DNA of 64,000 bases from the NCBI GenBank assembly GCA_028274465.1, contig CM051457.1:35390160-35454159 (forward strand). The letters are read 5' to 3'. Below the pieces are notes generated by a model. The model was not told where the DNA came from. It saw only the letters and a program-made list of their open reading frames with translations, and ran no database searches. Below are positions 48,327 through 63,269 of the stretch, piece by piece; the first letter of the stretch is position 1; each line of letters begins with the position of its first letter. Source of the stretch: Plantago ovata (taxonomy: Eukaryota; Streptophyta; Magnoliopsida; Lamiales; Plantaginaceae). Position numbers and translations under genes: made by a program.

Positions 48327-48719
48327 GCTAAAATACAACTATTTCAAATTATTTGCTCCTCATCATAAAGAATGATGAATAATGTGGACCGCATATAATT
48401 ACGAGTACTATTCTAGTACACGATCAATCGACCATTATGGAACATGGGCAGCCTATGGAACATTATTAATTGCTTTGATTGAATTCATCATCACTATATG
48501 ATTACTAGCTAGTATTGCGAATCAGCATGTACAGTACAACATTGCATGTTTGTTCGTTCATAATTTATAAATATTAGTGGGTAACTTTCACATGCTATAT
48601 GATATGCAATAGCATTTCCTTTGTAGTGATTGGCTGTGGCTGTTTGGTATGTGCACATTTCATTGTAAATACTTCTTTATATAAATAAGAAGTTTATCGT
48701 TTCTAAAAATAAAATAAAA

Positions 48720-51500
48720 AATGTTTTGGTAATGCTTTGTTTTTGTGGCATCAAGATTGGGGTTATTATGTAGTAGATGTTATGAATGCAGCTTGCTCGG
48801 ACCATTCTCCATTGTTCTTGACTGGTGGGCCTAAGATATCAAGGGGCTCCAAAACAATTTAAGTTCTTAAACTGTATGGTAGAGCATCCGTTGTTAATTG
48901 TCCAAGGTACGAGCTGGTTGGGGTGTTACTATATACAAGGAGTTAAAATGTTTAGAGTGTGGAGCAAATTGAAAGAAGTTAGAAATCACTTGAAGGGGTT
49001 ACTGTCCAGTTTTAGTCATACAGCTGCAAAAGTTGAGGGTGCAAGAAAAGAGTTTGATCAACTACAGACTGCATTACTCACTGATCCTATGGATCAAGAC
49101 CTATTTGGTAATATGGTTGATGCAAAAGAAAAGAATCCATATTGAAGCAAAACTCTAAGGTTCATTGGTTACGAGTTGGAGATGGTATAACAATAAGTAC
49201 TTTTATGCAAATTTGAAGTCCAGAAAAAAGGCTTGTATAAATATACTTGTTGGTTCATGGGCCGACACACTATTCATCCATTAATATGATATTGTCCACT
49301 CTAGGTCCAAAGCCCAACAAGAGTGGTTTTGTTCTTGGTATGATCCCCAACAGGCCTCATATCATGTTGGATAGTTTGTCTTATTATATAGCCATTTGTC
49401 TTTGTATTTACTAGTGAGGTGAGACTTTGATTGCATATTTCCTACAATCCTCCCCTCAAGCGAAGAACCACCGCATGGGCTCCCCTTGAACAACTAGTCC
49501 AGTTTTTACTCCATATTCCTCGGAAATTGTCATCCGATGGAGCCCTGCATATTCCTCGGAAATTTATCCGATGCAAATGGACTTTCATCGTTCTCCTCAC
49601 TAGTTCCCACAGACGGCGCCACTTGTTGGTTCATGGGCCGACACACTATCCATCCATTGATATGATATTGTCAACTCTAGGCCCAAAGCCCAACAATAGT
49701 GGTTTTGTTCTTGGTATGATCTCCAAAAGGCCTCATATCATGTTGGATAGTGTGTCTTATTATATACCCATTTGTCTTTGTATTTACTAGTGTGGTGGGA
49801 CTTTGATTGCATATTTCCTACAATACTTTATGATGCTAATGAAGTAAAGTTGATTGATGAATTGGATATTGAAAATGAGGTTGTTAATTTTTACAAATAG
49901 CTACTAGGGACACCTGCTAGTGTTGTGAGAGCGGTGGATTTGGATATTGTTAGGATGGGAAAAAATTTATCTGTAGAGCAGAGGCAGATTCTGATTAAAC
50001 CAGTTATGCAGGATGAAGTCTGAGCTGCACTTAAGAGTATAGGGGATGATAAGGCGCCTGGAAGTGATGGGCTTACATAAAAAAAAATTAAAGATGCGTG
50101 GGGGATTATTGGGTTAGAAGTTACACAGGTTGTTCAAGAGTTTTCCTTACGGGGAAAGCTTCTTAAAAGTGTCAACTCTACACTTATTACACTCATTCCC
50201 AAGTCAAATACAACGAGAAGTATTAAAGAGTATAGATCGATTGCTTCTTGTTCGGTGTTGTATAAACTCATTTAAAAAATCATCACCTTAAGAATGAATG
50301 TGGTTATGAATGACTTGATAGGTGAGGAGCAGGCAACATTCGTCCCGTGTAGATTTATACACGACAATATGATAATGGCACATGAATTGATTAGAGGTTA
50401 TGGACAAAAGTTAATTTTTGCGCGGTGTATGCTTATCTCCAAAAGGCATATGACACGGTTCATTGGGGGTATGGATTTCCAGCTCCGTTTGTAGGATGGG
50501 TGGTCACCTGTTTAACTTCAGTTTCTTATAGAATTAATCTCAATGAGAAGTTGACTCCACCTTTTGATGGTAAGAAAGGCTTGCGTCAAGGAGACCTGGT
50601 GTCACCTTATTTGTTTGTCCTTTGCATGGATTACTTGAGCAGGCAAATGAAGATGTTGCAAAGTAATCCAAAGTTCAAGTATCATCCCAGGTTCGCACCA
50701 CTCAGAATAACACATGATTTTTGCCAACGATTTTCTTTTCTTCTCCAAAGTAAATGAGCAGTCAGTGACAACTTTGTTGGAGTCCTTTGAGTTGTTTAGT
50801 GCAACTACTGGATTGGTTGCGAACAGAAATAAAAGTGAAATCTTTTATGGATGGGTAAAGAGAGAACAGAAGGAGAAAATTTATAGAAGTACCCAAATGA
50901 AAGAAGGTGAGCTTCCATTTCGTTATTTGGGGGTTCCTTCGAATTGGAAAAGATTATCAATTTCTCAATATCAACCTCTCATCGAGAAGTTACTTGGAAA
51001 AATTCGACATTGGACCTCAAAATATTTAAGCAATGGGGAACGGTTGTAATTGGTTCAAAGCGTATTGTATGCCATCCAAAACTTTTGGAGTCAGGTGTTT
51101 GTCAATTCCCTACGAAAGTACTAAATCTGATTAATGGAGTTTGTCGTAAATTCTTGTGGTCAAGGGGTTGTGAGGGGAAGAAAGCTCCAGTTGCTTGGAG
51201 GCGGTCTGCAGGCCGAAAACAAAGAGGGGCCTGGGTTTAGTTAGTGTTTAAAGTTGGAATAAAACATGCCTATTGAAGCTAATGTGGGTTGTTCATCTTA
51301 AGAAGGATAAAATGTGAATCAAGTGGATCAATACATATTATATGAAGAACCAATGTTTTCAGGAGATGGAGATACCAACTCAAGGGTCATATTTTATGAA
51401 GAAAATGCTGAAGTTACGAGATAAGGTGTGTGACTGTCCAGAATGGGTTGAGCAACTAGGTATGGAGTCATTCAAAATGCAAAAAGTTTACAGTATGTTC
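48720..51500 (+). pseudogene. Decayed L1-type LINE fragment (endonuclease end to zinc-binding region)
   Basis: Begins in the endonuclease (SDHSPLF near 48,800). It continues through reverse transcriptase, KAPGSDG near 50,053, LRQGDLVSPYLF near 50,581 and FAND (for FADD) near 50,716, to FLW and zinc-binding-region sequence near 51,300-51,480. It has many stops and frameshifts, and an inserted TRIM at 49,248-49,822. It is clearly older than the LINE in PAE-B. The 48,563-48,719 sequence before it ends in an A-rich stretch that may be another retroposon tail. Confidence 0.82.
49248..49822 (-). mobile_element. TRIM element, 575 bp, within the LINE fragment
   Basis: Two 199 bp LTRs (49,248-49,446 and 49,624-49,822), TG...CA, flanked by a perfect 5 bp duplication atact (49,243-49,247 and 49,823-49,827). 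Read on the minus strand, the sequence next to the upstream LTR is tggcgccgtctgtgggaa, a primer-site type known from plant Ty3/gypsy-like elements, and a purine tract (ttgaggggaggat) precedes the other LTR. It therefore lies on the minus strand. It is a different family from the TRIM at 29,835. Confidence 0.9.
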
Positions 51501-53017
51501 TGAATGTGTTTGTAAATTGTCCTTTGTCCATTGTCACACGCTCTTACTGCCGCCCAGAGCAACAATATGTTCTTATGCGCCTTTGAGGGTTTTCTGTTCA
51601 CTTGGTTTTGGATGTTATTGACCGATACTTGGTGCAATGGCAAGTTGTCCCCGAGTGTCGTTCTCTCGGGACCTAGCATGGCTTTGTTTGGTTGTTTTGA
51701 AAGTAGTTTCAGCAAACGAGAAGAGTTTTGATAGAGAGTTTTTTATTTTGCAAACAAACTAGGATGCAACTTGAACAGATTTCTTGTAAACAATAATGAG
51801 AAAGGGTTGGTGGTAGTAATACGGAACAATCATGTAATGAATCACGTATATGCTTGTAAGTTCGGTGCGTAAAGCCTTCAACAAGTTCTACAATGTAAAC
51901 CGCCTAGACAAGTTTAAGACACACGTCTTGAAAGGATCCTAATCGATACTTTAGTAGTGTTATCACTTACACTATTTATCTATAGATTGCATATTTTGAA
52001 TCATAGATCATAGCCTTAATTGACCAAGAGTTTGTCGCATACTCATATTCGAAGATATTTGATTGGCAACTATGATAAACTTGACAAAACATGCAGCAAG
52101 ATCGAATCGGAGCCTCATACAAGCACAACATAATTCATATCATGATTGAATCCTCATACTACCACCAACACAAAGGGATTGGCTACTCATACTCATAAAG
52201 AATAACATCATTTCATATGAATAAGCAAAGGAATACATGAATTCAAATACAGAAAATGGAGTTTGATACAAGTTACCACCAAAGCTGTCACTATTTGATG
52301 ATATTGCTCTAGAATCCTCTCCGTAGATGAATGTAGAATGCAATCCTAATGTCAAATCTTCAATCTCTAATGTATTACAATGGGGGAATTGTTCAAATCT
52401 GAGAATTAGGGCTAAAGAGAGCTCCCAAAACGCAGAGCAAAGTCTGAATATCTAGAAAATGTAACTGAAAATTTGTATTTATTAAGGGAAATCTGATGCA
52501 ACTTTTTGAACTGGGTGAAGCGCCCCATAGAGCAGGGCGGGTCACCCAGCTAGGCGCTTCGTTGGCTCTGAAAAGGCTTCAATTCTGCTCCAATTCTGCT
52601 CCTGGAAAATATTTCTGGACGAATCACCTCAGTCTGGACGCTTCACCTGGAACATGAATGCAGCTCCAACTCTGTTTCTTCAGCTCCAAGCCTCCAGATT
52701 GCCTCCTATCCCCTTGGGAACACATCTTCAGTCACTTATTAGGTCCCGGGAACAAGCAAGCACGTTCATGGAAGTCGTGGTGCTCAAACATGATCCAAAT
52801 GCATCTAAAATGCTACGTTTGAGCTCAAAACCGCCACTTTGTTCCCAAGTACCTGAGAAATGCAAAACAAACAAAACGTGACACTATTCTAGAAAACTAA
52901 CAACAAAACTAGACTCAAAGATAGCGAAAGGAGGCGAAAAAGACAAGATGAACGTGCAAAAAATACGTTCATCAGCTACTAGCCGAAGCGTGAACTCCTT
53001 TTAGATATTCATACCTA
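51501..53017. other. Unassigned repeat-like sequence
   Basis: No convincing ORF. The interval includes a GC-richer stretch with gaagcgcc/ggcgcttc strings (52,515-52,560) and a Lys/Thr-type short ORF that looks accidental. It may be the leader of the minus-strand LTR element whose primer site lies at 53,018, but I see no gag or pol motif. Confidence 0.35.
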
Positions 53018-53095
53018 GGCTTTGATACCATGTGTTGGGATCTTGAAAGCCCCTCAAGATCATGATGTGATAGTTTTACTTGGAACGTGTGAATT
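53018..53095 (-). mobile_element. Copia-type LTR end and primer-binding site remnant
   Basis: On the minus strand, an LTR-like end reading ...atcccaaca (53,040-53,033) is followed by tggtatcaaagcc (53,030-53,018), the tRNA-Met primer site common in Ty1/copia elements. The other LTR end was not located. Confidence 0.5.
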
Positions 53096-53530
53096 GGACA
53101 TCATCCAATGAAAATTTGCTCGGGAAAGGGAGTTGGGTCGCATTCTTGCATGAAAGGGACAAGGAGAGAAAAAGACAAAGTGGCAGAAGAATGTTAAAGT
53201 CCACACCGTCATAGAGAAGAAAGAGAGAATCAAGATTTTCGGAAATCAACTTTATTCATCAATCAAAACGTAATGAAAAAGACATATTCAGCTTTGCTTA
53301 TAAATTGGTGATCATGCAGGACACAATCATGGTTATTTAGTGTTCCAATTGAGCCGAATAGAAGTTAGAATGTAAATCCTAAATTTATTTGTGTGTAAAT
53401 GTTGGGTTCCAATTGTATCACGTTCATATCAATCAAAATGAATCAATCAATGAATAAATCAATGAATGTCAATCCTAAATCACATCCTTTTATCTTCCCC
53501 ATTGTGTCCATCATGTTTTCTTGGAACTGT
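53095..53530. repeat. Duplicated segment, first copy (paired with 61,493-61,907)
   Basis: The string beginning ttggacatc and containing gggagttgggtcgc through gcgagatcttctcat recurs at 61,493-61,907 with scattered differences. The first copy carries an extra aaaaagacatattca near 53,275 and a short expansion of aatcaatga repeats near 53,440. No gene is seen. Confidence 0.85.
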
Positions 53531-53539
53531 ACGTGCGAG

Positions 53540-53808
53540 ATCTTCTCATCATAAAATAATTAATTTTTGAGATGAAAAGAGGAGAGCCATAGCCTTTTCA
53601 ACTATTTTCATAATATAAGAAGTTTTAAATTTTAATTAATTCCTTATTTGTCTCCTTTTTATTATACATTATTTCAACTTTTAAGTTTATTTCCAAGGAT
53701 TTGCCATGTTTTTGTTTGTGTTTATTCATATTTATTCCATTGCGTTAATATGTGTGAAAAAGCTAAAAAGAATTATATTAAAAAATGGAGGTAGCAATTA
53801 ATTTCAGT
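53540..53808. repeat. Duplicated segment, second part (paired with 63,617-63,945)
   Basis: Starts at cataaaataattaatttttg. Relative to the copy at the window end it lacks about 75 bp after aattttaattaat. No coding potential. Confidence 0.82.
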
Positions 53809-53819
53809 TAATATAGGTA

Positions 53820-54044
53820 TTCGTCACCTCCTTACTCTTGGCATCTTGCTAGTAAGATTACGTATTAGACGATGGGGTTTGAGTTTAGGTACGGCCATAA
53901 CGGATTTGAGGTTTGAACATGCTTTTATACTCTTCTTGATTTTGGGTCGAGTGTTTATCCTTATGTGCATCCCTTATGCACTATTCAGATGTATTTGTAC
54001 TACTATTTTTAATTAATAAATTTTGTTGGTTAAAAAAAAAATAC
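53820..54044 (+). mobile_element. Short retroposon (5'-truncated LINE tail or SINE-like)
   Basis: 225 bp ending in a ten-A run (about 54,032-54,041) and flanked by an 11 bp duplication taatataggta (53,809-53,819 and 54,045-54,055). The same insertion start is present at 63,957 in the other copy of the segment, so it inserted before the duplication. It has no ORF. Confidence 0.72.
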
Positions 54045-54092
54045 TAATATAGGTAAATGTTTTTCTTAACGTAAGGTTAGATTAAAGTAACA

Positions 54093-56238
<2,146 letters not shown>

Positions 56239-56396
56239 ATGTAACATTCACTTTAACATAATAAAACTATCACTAAAGTTGCTTAGTTATTAATGATGTG
56301 GTGGGTTTCAAATGACATGACAGTAGCTTGTACATAAATTAGCACCACTATTCTCCTCACATTAGCACTTACTATATTGCAATAATATATATAAAT

Positions 56397-56754
56397 ATGG
56401 CGGAAATGAAAGTAGTAATATTCATGGCAGCCTTAACAGTGTTGCTGATGTTCAACACATTTATGTGTCAATTAAATGTGGCGGCATTTACACCAGGTGA
56501 AAAGTCAAGAAAAGAATGTACCTTAACACCCGGGTTACGGAAAGTAAAAGAATCGAATATCAGATGTGATGAAATTGGGAGATTTCACCCCGGAGCAAAT
56601 GAATTGTTGTGCCTTGGTAAACGATGCGTTGTCTAAAATTAAATGTTCAGAAAGCAACCAATTAACAGCCGAGCTGAGGGAATTGACGGATGCTATCTCT
56701 TACCAGAATATTTCTTGCGAATTTCTATATGGCTGTCAATTTGTGCAATGTTAA
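56397..56754 (+). pseudogene. Eight-cysteine secreted protein, frameshifted fourth copy
   Basis: Clearly homologous to the three array genes from the ATG to the final Cys codon and stop, and in the following ~250 bp. It is more diverged, for example with an extra Ile in the signal peptide and SESNQL in place of the array's PLSDQ. A one-base insertion near 56,565-56,575, after the second processed cysteine, shifts the frame, so the ATG-linked frame ends early at 56,636 and the rest is out of phase. A 2.1 kb transposon sits about 150 bp upstream. It is likely non-functional unless the base is a sequencing error. Confidence 0.85.
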
Positions 56755-57029
56755 GACCCCAAGCTGGTTATGGTTCTGTCGTTATGAGTAAGTATATCGT
56801 CTATTATAATGTAATAATGTAGACATTCATTGATTGATCTGAACGGGATACAAAAGCTTATAACAGTTTGAATAAAAAGAATTATAACTCAAAGCTTCAT
56901 TAATTTCACTGAAGATTGACATATTTCAAGAAAAATCTTGATTTTTTTAATTCAATAATAAAAAATTTATTCTTCAAAATGATAAATACGAGTACTTGAA
57001 TAAACCTAGAGAAACAAATTAAATAAGCT

Positions 57030-58928
57030 TAAAAAGTCTATTTAAACACTCAAACTAGTCCATCATGGAATTTTATTGCTTCGCATCCTAACTCATATGG
57101 CATCATTAATCTCCCGACCTTAAACAAATTTTGTCCTCGAATTCATATGAGCAGGCAAGATTCCCATACTCCCATTGAACGACAAAGTACACTCTTGTGA
57201 AACAAGAAAGAAGTGATGGATCCTAATTGTAGAAGCACCACGAATACTAAACGAATTAGAAAATGCATATAATCCCCCATATTTACAGCAAGCATACGAA
57301 TACTCATAACAAAAGAACATATAATTACCACTAAGGTCTACTATACAATAGAAATAACATGGCGTGGGCTGAGATCAGAGATCTCGGGATACTCCTAATA
57401 CGTTGCCGGCATTAGGACGGAAAAGATACCCTCAGGGCACCTCTCGTGGCGTTGGATCGGGTACGCCTACCATTCGTCTGGTTGCTAGTTGTCTCCCCTA
57501 CCGCATGTCTAATTCACGGTTGTCTCACGCAAGGTCTAGTAATGCTAATTAACCCGAGCTGCACGGGAAAATAACAAAGCCCTCAGGCTACGCCTAACCC
57601 AGTAATGACTGAATTAACTCTACTATAACTATGAAAATAATGAATGTCTTACCGTGCTTAAATAGTAAAAGACTGACTTGTTCCTCAAGCATGGGCTAAG
57701 TCATTGACTCACTAACTCGATATGCCCATCTACTAGCATCTACTGGAATGTTCTGGAAATAATAAATGACATAAAAGTAAAGGACTCTCTAATCTAGGAA
57801 AGCAATTAAATAAAAGATGGTAAGCTCCAGGTATCCATCATCACCGCCCCCTCCAAACGAATCTTGTCCCCAAGATTCTTCTTCCTTGACGCTTGTGGTA
57901 GTGATGACCATTCTTCAGAAACGAGCTTATGGACCTCCCCATCGGATTCCTCGGCGGCATGTCATGGATTGTTGTCCTCCGAAGGTGACTCCTCTCCATT
58001 AGCATTTGCTTTGCATTTCTTCTTGATAGCCACATCGATCTTCCTCAGGTTTCCAGTTCGGGTCCTCCTCAGGATCATCTTCTTCTTCCTCATGATATTT
58101 GTCTTCATTAAGACCTCCATCTCATAGGGTCCACCATGTTCGTAAAGCCGCCATCTTGTAGTCGTGTTTATCCATGCAACTCCAGAACATCTTCTACTCC
58201 TATGGACTTCCTCAAAAGTTGAACCCACTTCTTCGGGATTCATTGCTTACTACTGCTCATATTATATCTTGCCCTATCATCCCGTCATGTCGCAGTAGCT
58301 GGCTGTGTCCCATATATATCATGCTCCCATCCTTTACTGCTACACGCCCAAAAGTCCTTCTGTTTCTCCGGTCTTGTAGAATAATCCTAGTAATATATCT
58401 TGGTAGATAATTCCAATCGCAGAAAACCCTCTCTTGCCCGTTTGTCTTAGCACCATGCCTTGACAAGAAATCCTTCAGAAATTCGTGTGTGTCTCAGTCA
58501 TAGTCTAAGAGTTAAGCACTTGGGACTCCTCCTCACATTCATCTCCTCGTCTCGCAAAGTCGTTCTTATACATAAAGAACCGCATCCTTCCAATTTACTC
58601 CTCACCAAATAATATTCTACAAATACATATATTCCTCACCGCAAATAGTATCTACGATGCTATCTTTCAAAATAAATTTAGCTCAAAGGAATTATATAAA
58701 TTGGATGGGAATACCTTATCAACACCATGGAATAATTATCGGAGGCAATTGATTCGCCTTTAGCATCCTCCCAAGATTGGAGCCCTAACTTTGCTATTTT
58801 CACGCAAGAACAATTGATGTACATCGTAATTAGTTTGACAATCCAAACGTTATCATTTTCCGATCTCCACCGTCCACCTTAAAGAATAGGAATAGGAAGT
58901 CTTTTAGCCACTGACAAAATTTCAAGTC
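57030..58928 (-). mobile_element. Probable Ty3/gypsy-type LTR retrotransposon remnants
   Basis: On the minus strand two stretches resemble the end of gypsy pol plus polypurine tract: gaggacaaaatttgtttaag with gtcgggag (57,140-57,110), and gggacaagattcgtttggag with ggggcgg (57,870-57,840). Each is followed by a TG that could start an LTR. Minus-strand frames from 58,466 to 57,841 are Arg/Lys-rich without a clear integrase motif. LTR limits and target duplications were not found, so this is a tentative reading. Confidence 0.35.
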
Positions 58929-58933
58929 GATCA

Positions 58934-61043
58934 TGTAAGAAAATATGGTCAGAGTTACCCCTAGGGTACGCAGCGGAATTTCAAAAATTTTCTTAACATG
59001 CAGGTTAATTGATCATGCATATAACGTATATAATAAACACATTAATCAGAAGACTTACAATACTCCAAAAGTAAGAATAGGTATTGAATCGATATGCCAA
59101 TCGATGAAGTCTTCGTAATAGTCCAGTGAATCTTCTCCTTCGTCGAAGTCGAAGATATCTGCAATACTTTGATTATCTGCAAGACAATAAAAGTTAGTTT
59201 CCAGCTCTTTGGACCTCAACCTTGGTATCCACGGATGAACAGCTTATCGGAAAGAATGCTAGAATATTCTTTATGTGGCCAAGAAGATGGGGCGGTGATT
59301 TTCCTCCAGTGGAGAGTGGCGCGCGCAGCTAGTGTATAGAGGTAGGGGAGAGCTTTTTATTTTCTCTAAGAAAGGTAGAATAATTCTCTAAGAATTCGGC
59401 ATTGAAAAAGCTCTCTAGTGACCTACTTATATAGTAGTCAATAGAAGCCTAAAGAAGATTCTTTTAGACTTCATAAAGGAATAAGAACTCTAATTCTTAT
59501 TACACAAGGAAACGAATTTTAAGTCTAGATTCATTCTCAATTAAGTTAGAACTCAATTAGGAAAATCTAACTTAACCCTTGACTTCTAATATGGGAAGGA
59601 GTCGAAACTCCCTCCCATACTACTACTACACGCGGCCGGCCAAGGGGGGGGGTATGTGGGTCCCAATTTTGGGACCCACTTATAATTCGAAGGCAATTCA
59701 AACTCTAAGTAGATTTTGCCCATGTGCATATATTAATTCTAAATTAATATATCCTTTCAAATCAAACCTCTATTATATTTCTAAAATATAATCTTTAATT
59801 GTATTTACATAAAATACAATTAATCAATCAATTCAATTAATAATTCCAAAGTATTAATTGAGCCACAAATAATTATAATTAATTCCAAATTAATTATAAT
59901 TCATCAATTACAATTAATTCTAAATTAATTGCGGTTCCATCTTCAAGGATATTCGGATAAGCTGAATCATCTCATAGTGTGACCCATAGGGCCTCATTGT
60001 ATTAAGCAAGTGCTACACTAGGCAACATGGAATTCCTAGACGGTTCCATTTGCAATATTAATACATGAGGACGTTTGAGAGGTTTCTCAAAGCAAACCCT
60101 TTCGTTGTCAAGTCTGTTGCGCTCAACGCGGCGATGGTAACGTCCCTTCATCTGACTGACTCGAATGCATCTAGGATCGATGATGTGTCTATCCCAATAA
60201 TACATCCACGGACGTCTTTAGTGAGTTGCTTGGTGAATCCAATATCTATTATGACTATCAAAATAATATTGATACGCTGGCCAGCGGTTTAACCAATCAC
60301 AACTATGAACGACTATGAGCAGTGCTCTCCTGTGCTACACGTGAGAGATGAATCCTTCACAGAATCACTTATCACCCCCATTTGTATGTAGCCAAAATCC
60401 TAGATCGTGTCTTGGGTCAACTGCTTATTCAGAGCTGACATCGACGAGTCCACCAAGGATATGGGGCAACAAATGTGATGATAAAGTCCTATAAGTCCAA
60501 AGGATGACTGACATCACTTCGACAACTTTTCGGTTCCCATAGACACTTCGGTGTAGAGTATACATCGATGGGAGTTTCCGGTGGGTACTTCCATTGTTCG
60601 ATAATCACCCTTCGAACAACTATGCGGAGTTATGGGAATGTTTCTAGATTGTCTAACAATTCGTTCCGTGGCCGTGGGATCGGCTCACACTTGCTCTAAC
60701 AAGTATAACCTCCACGATACTAGTCTCACCTGGTTCATCCAGACCCCTACATCCGAGATGAACCTCGACTAGGGAGAGTTTGGGATAGATGATAACTCAC
60801 ATAGCTCCCACTATCCGTGTGATCGGTCATCTATCAGAGGGGACATGTTTGATATCAATACAGACAGGAATAGAGATATGACATGCTGTATGCCTGGTGT
60901 AATATAAATATGAAAGCGATACTCAATAGTCAAACAAACAAACATATATTATATTACGTTGACCTGTGTAATAGTACATATATGCCCTTAATAAGGGTTG
61001 TATGCCCTTAATAAAGACTGTCTCTAGGACATATACACTATCA
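58934..61043. mobile_element. Probable 2.1 kb solo LTR
   Basis: The interval starts tgtaag, ends tatca and is flanked by a perfect 5 bp direct repeat gatca (58,929-58,933 and 61,044-61,048), the form of an LTR left after recombination. No gag, pol, primer site or ORF above ~75 codons was noticed. It contains a perfect hairpin gtgggtccca/tgggacccac near 59,657-59,681 and the tandem string taagggttgtatgccc near 60,990. Family unknown. Confidence 0.6.
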
Positions 61044-61048
61044 GATCA

Positions 61049-61492
61049 AATGGTGGAATCAACGAGAATCGCCGTTTTTCCATGACTGCGCGCTGCTGTT
61101 CAGATTTTCGCGAATTCGGGCCTCACTTTAATCAATTTGGGCCAGCTTACTCCAACCAGATTCATGACTTGGGCCGTGTTAAGCCCACATTCATTTATGA
61201 TCAATCTGATTCCAGCCCAAGACTCTAAACCCTAGCCCAATGTTCTCTTTTTTTTTCTTCCTCCTTTTCCCTTCTCCTTCACGCCGCCGCCACCCAGCCG
61301 GAACTCCTCCACCGCCAGCTAACGTCGACCACCGCGCCACCCTCCTCTTCTCTCTCCTCTATCTCTCTGCCGCGCACCTTACCTCAATGTCCTCCGCTGC
61401 TTGCCTCGTATTCCATGCCGGTATGGCATAGCTCTTTGTAGTTGCTGCCACGAAACAGTCGGGCAGGGCTGGTTAGCTGTTTGTAGCTGCTG
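61049..61492. other. Unassigned sequence with a C-rich stretch
   Basis: Continues the host or repeat sequence interrupted by the solo LTR. A pyrimidine-rich, ccgccgcc-containing stretch (61,235-61,375) resembles a 5' leader but leads into no long ORF. Confidence 0.35.
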
Positions 61493-62039
61493 CTTGGACA
61501 TCCTCCAGTGAAAACTAGCTCGGGAAAGGGAGTTGGGTCGCGTTCTTGCATGAAAGGGACAAGGAGAGAAAAAGACAAAGCGGCAGAAGAAAGTTAAAGT
61601 CGACACCGTCATAGAGAAGAAAGAGAGAAACAAGATTTTCAGAAATCAACTTTATTCATCAATCAAAACGTAATCTGCTTTGCTTATAAATTGGTGATCA
61701 TGCAGGACACAATCATGGTTATTTAGTGTTCCAATTGAGCTGAATAGAAGTTAGAATGTAAATCCTAAATTTATTTGCGTGTAAATGTTGGGTTCCAATT
61801 GTATCCCGTTCATATCAGTCAATGAATGTCAATCCTAAATCACATCCTCTTATCTTCCCCATTGTGTCCATCATATTTTTTTGGAACTGTGCGAGATCTT
61901 CTCATTACGACTCTAAAACAATTCAGTATAATAAGGTCGACAAATATCTCTAGACCATCCAAAAACGCCTACCAAATCCTAGAGCAATCAATCAAAAAAT
62001 AAGAAAGGCAAATTATAATGAAAAACTTTCAAGGGGTCA

Positions 62040-62800
62040 TTCAAATATTAGCTTTTTTTTTTTGGAAACTGATTGTTGCGCTGTATGATGACCTGGATGA
62101 TCTTCTCCCCAGTCTCCTCCATGTCGATGGGTTTCTGTTTGAAAATATATTCATTGCGCGCAACCCAAATCCCGTAAACACATTCAACAACAAGCCCCTT
62201 AAGAAGCTTTGCTTTCCAACTTTTTCCACGAGTTATACGATTCAATTCTGCCATGCCACTGTTCCCGTTGTTCCATTGCAGAGTCATTTTGATCCATTGC
62301 AACACCCTCATGAGTATAGAACGTATAGCTGTGCAGTCAAAGAATAGGTGTTCATTGGTTTCGCTCTCTCTGCAGTAGCAGCAAGACCATCCGTCCACAC
62401 CCCAAAGGCTTGTAACCTATCTTTGGTTGTTAATCGTTTATGCAAACACAACCATAACATGAAAACTTCCCGTGGCCTAGCCATATTTTTCATCACCAAG
62501 TCACGCCAAAAGACTTTATTTCTTGGTCCCCGGAGGCCTTCATAAATACGTTTAACCACAAACATACCATTGTGCATACAATCCCGTCATTCTTGAAGCC
62601 ATAGACAGATTTCGGCATGCAAACACTTTCTTAAGAATCCAAGAGCAGCCGGTAGAGGGTATATAAGATCGAACGGACTGATTCTTGAGATAATAAATGT
62701 GTACCCAACGTATCCAAAGCTTGTCAGATTTATTTTGTAGATTCCACAATGTCCATTATATGTTTGCATATTTACATACACAATTTTATACTTATGCAAT
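62040..62800 (-). pseudogene. LINE fragment, zinc-binding region downstream of reverse transcriptase
   Basis: Minus-strand frames (with shifts near 62,400 and 62,570) give the region after plant L1 reverse transcriptases: FWRDLVMKNMARPREVFMLW, then a Cys/His pattern CCYCRESETNEHLFFDC, then VVECVYGIWVARN. An A-rich stretch ends the fragment on the minus strand near 62,050. It is a different LINE lineage from that at 38,802, since no RNase H follows. Confidence 0.8.
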
Positions 62801-63265
62801 CTATTAATATTTTTAGGCTTAGTATATATTTAGTATATTTAGTAATTTGATTGTGTGAAAAGGTGTACCAAATAAAAATTACTTAATGTGTCTATTAATG
62901 ATTCATTTAACCTCTTCATTTCACTTGTATAATCACACTTTATTTTCATAATTTTAACTATTGCTTTAACCATTTTTTATGTATTCCTTGTAATATGATT
63001 TTCTCATTATTTATTTTAAAAAAAAACATTGTTTAAAAACATAATCTTCTATCCATTATATATTTTCTATAAAATACATAGGCCTAAAGTCGACCCCTCA
63101 AATATGCTCCTGGATTCGCCACTGTGTTTGGATAAGGTTATTGATCCTAATTGACTTCTTACGGGTGACGAAAAGTTAAATTCATCCACAAATATTGGTC
63201 AACTATAATAAAACCTACTTTCTAAAAACTTTCCGGTAGAATCCTGATACCTGTGATCAATTAGT
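62801..63265. other. AT-rich spacer
   Basis: No ORF, RNA gene or repeat boundary could be recognised. Confidence 0.4.
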
Positions 63266-63269
63266 CAGG

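Larger units (their letters stand above)
31914..48562. repeat. Segmental duplication, copy B (array end plus PAE-B, with large insertions)
   Basis: Matches 9,095-13,790 in order and orientation. Its 16.6 kb against 4.7 kb is explained by three insertions with target duplications: a Mutator-like element (34,234-38,207), a LINE (38,802-45,670) and a 1.05 kb TIR element (47,282-48,326). The viral and LINE block lies exactly between the two copies. Between 31,684 and 31,913 nothing is recognised. Confidence 0.9.

Noticed and set aside
57841..58466. Arg/Lys-rich minus-strand ORFs as a host gene
   Set aside because: They sit next to gypsy-like purine-tract sequence, overlap in several frames and show no recognisable domain; better treated as retroelement debris.
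60002..60292. Overlapping ORFs of 67 and 75 codons on opposite strands
   Set aside because: Within the probable solo LTR, with no family resemblance and no start or promoter context.
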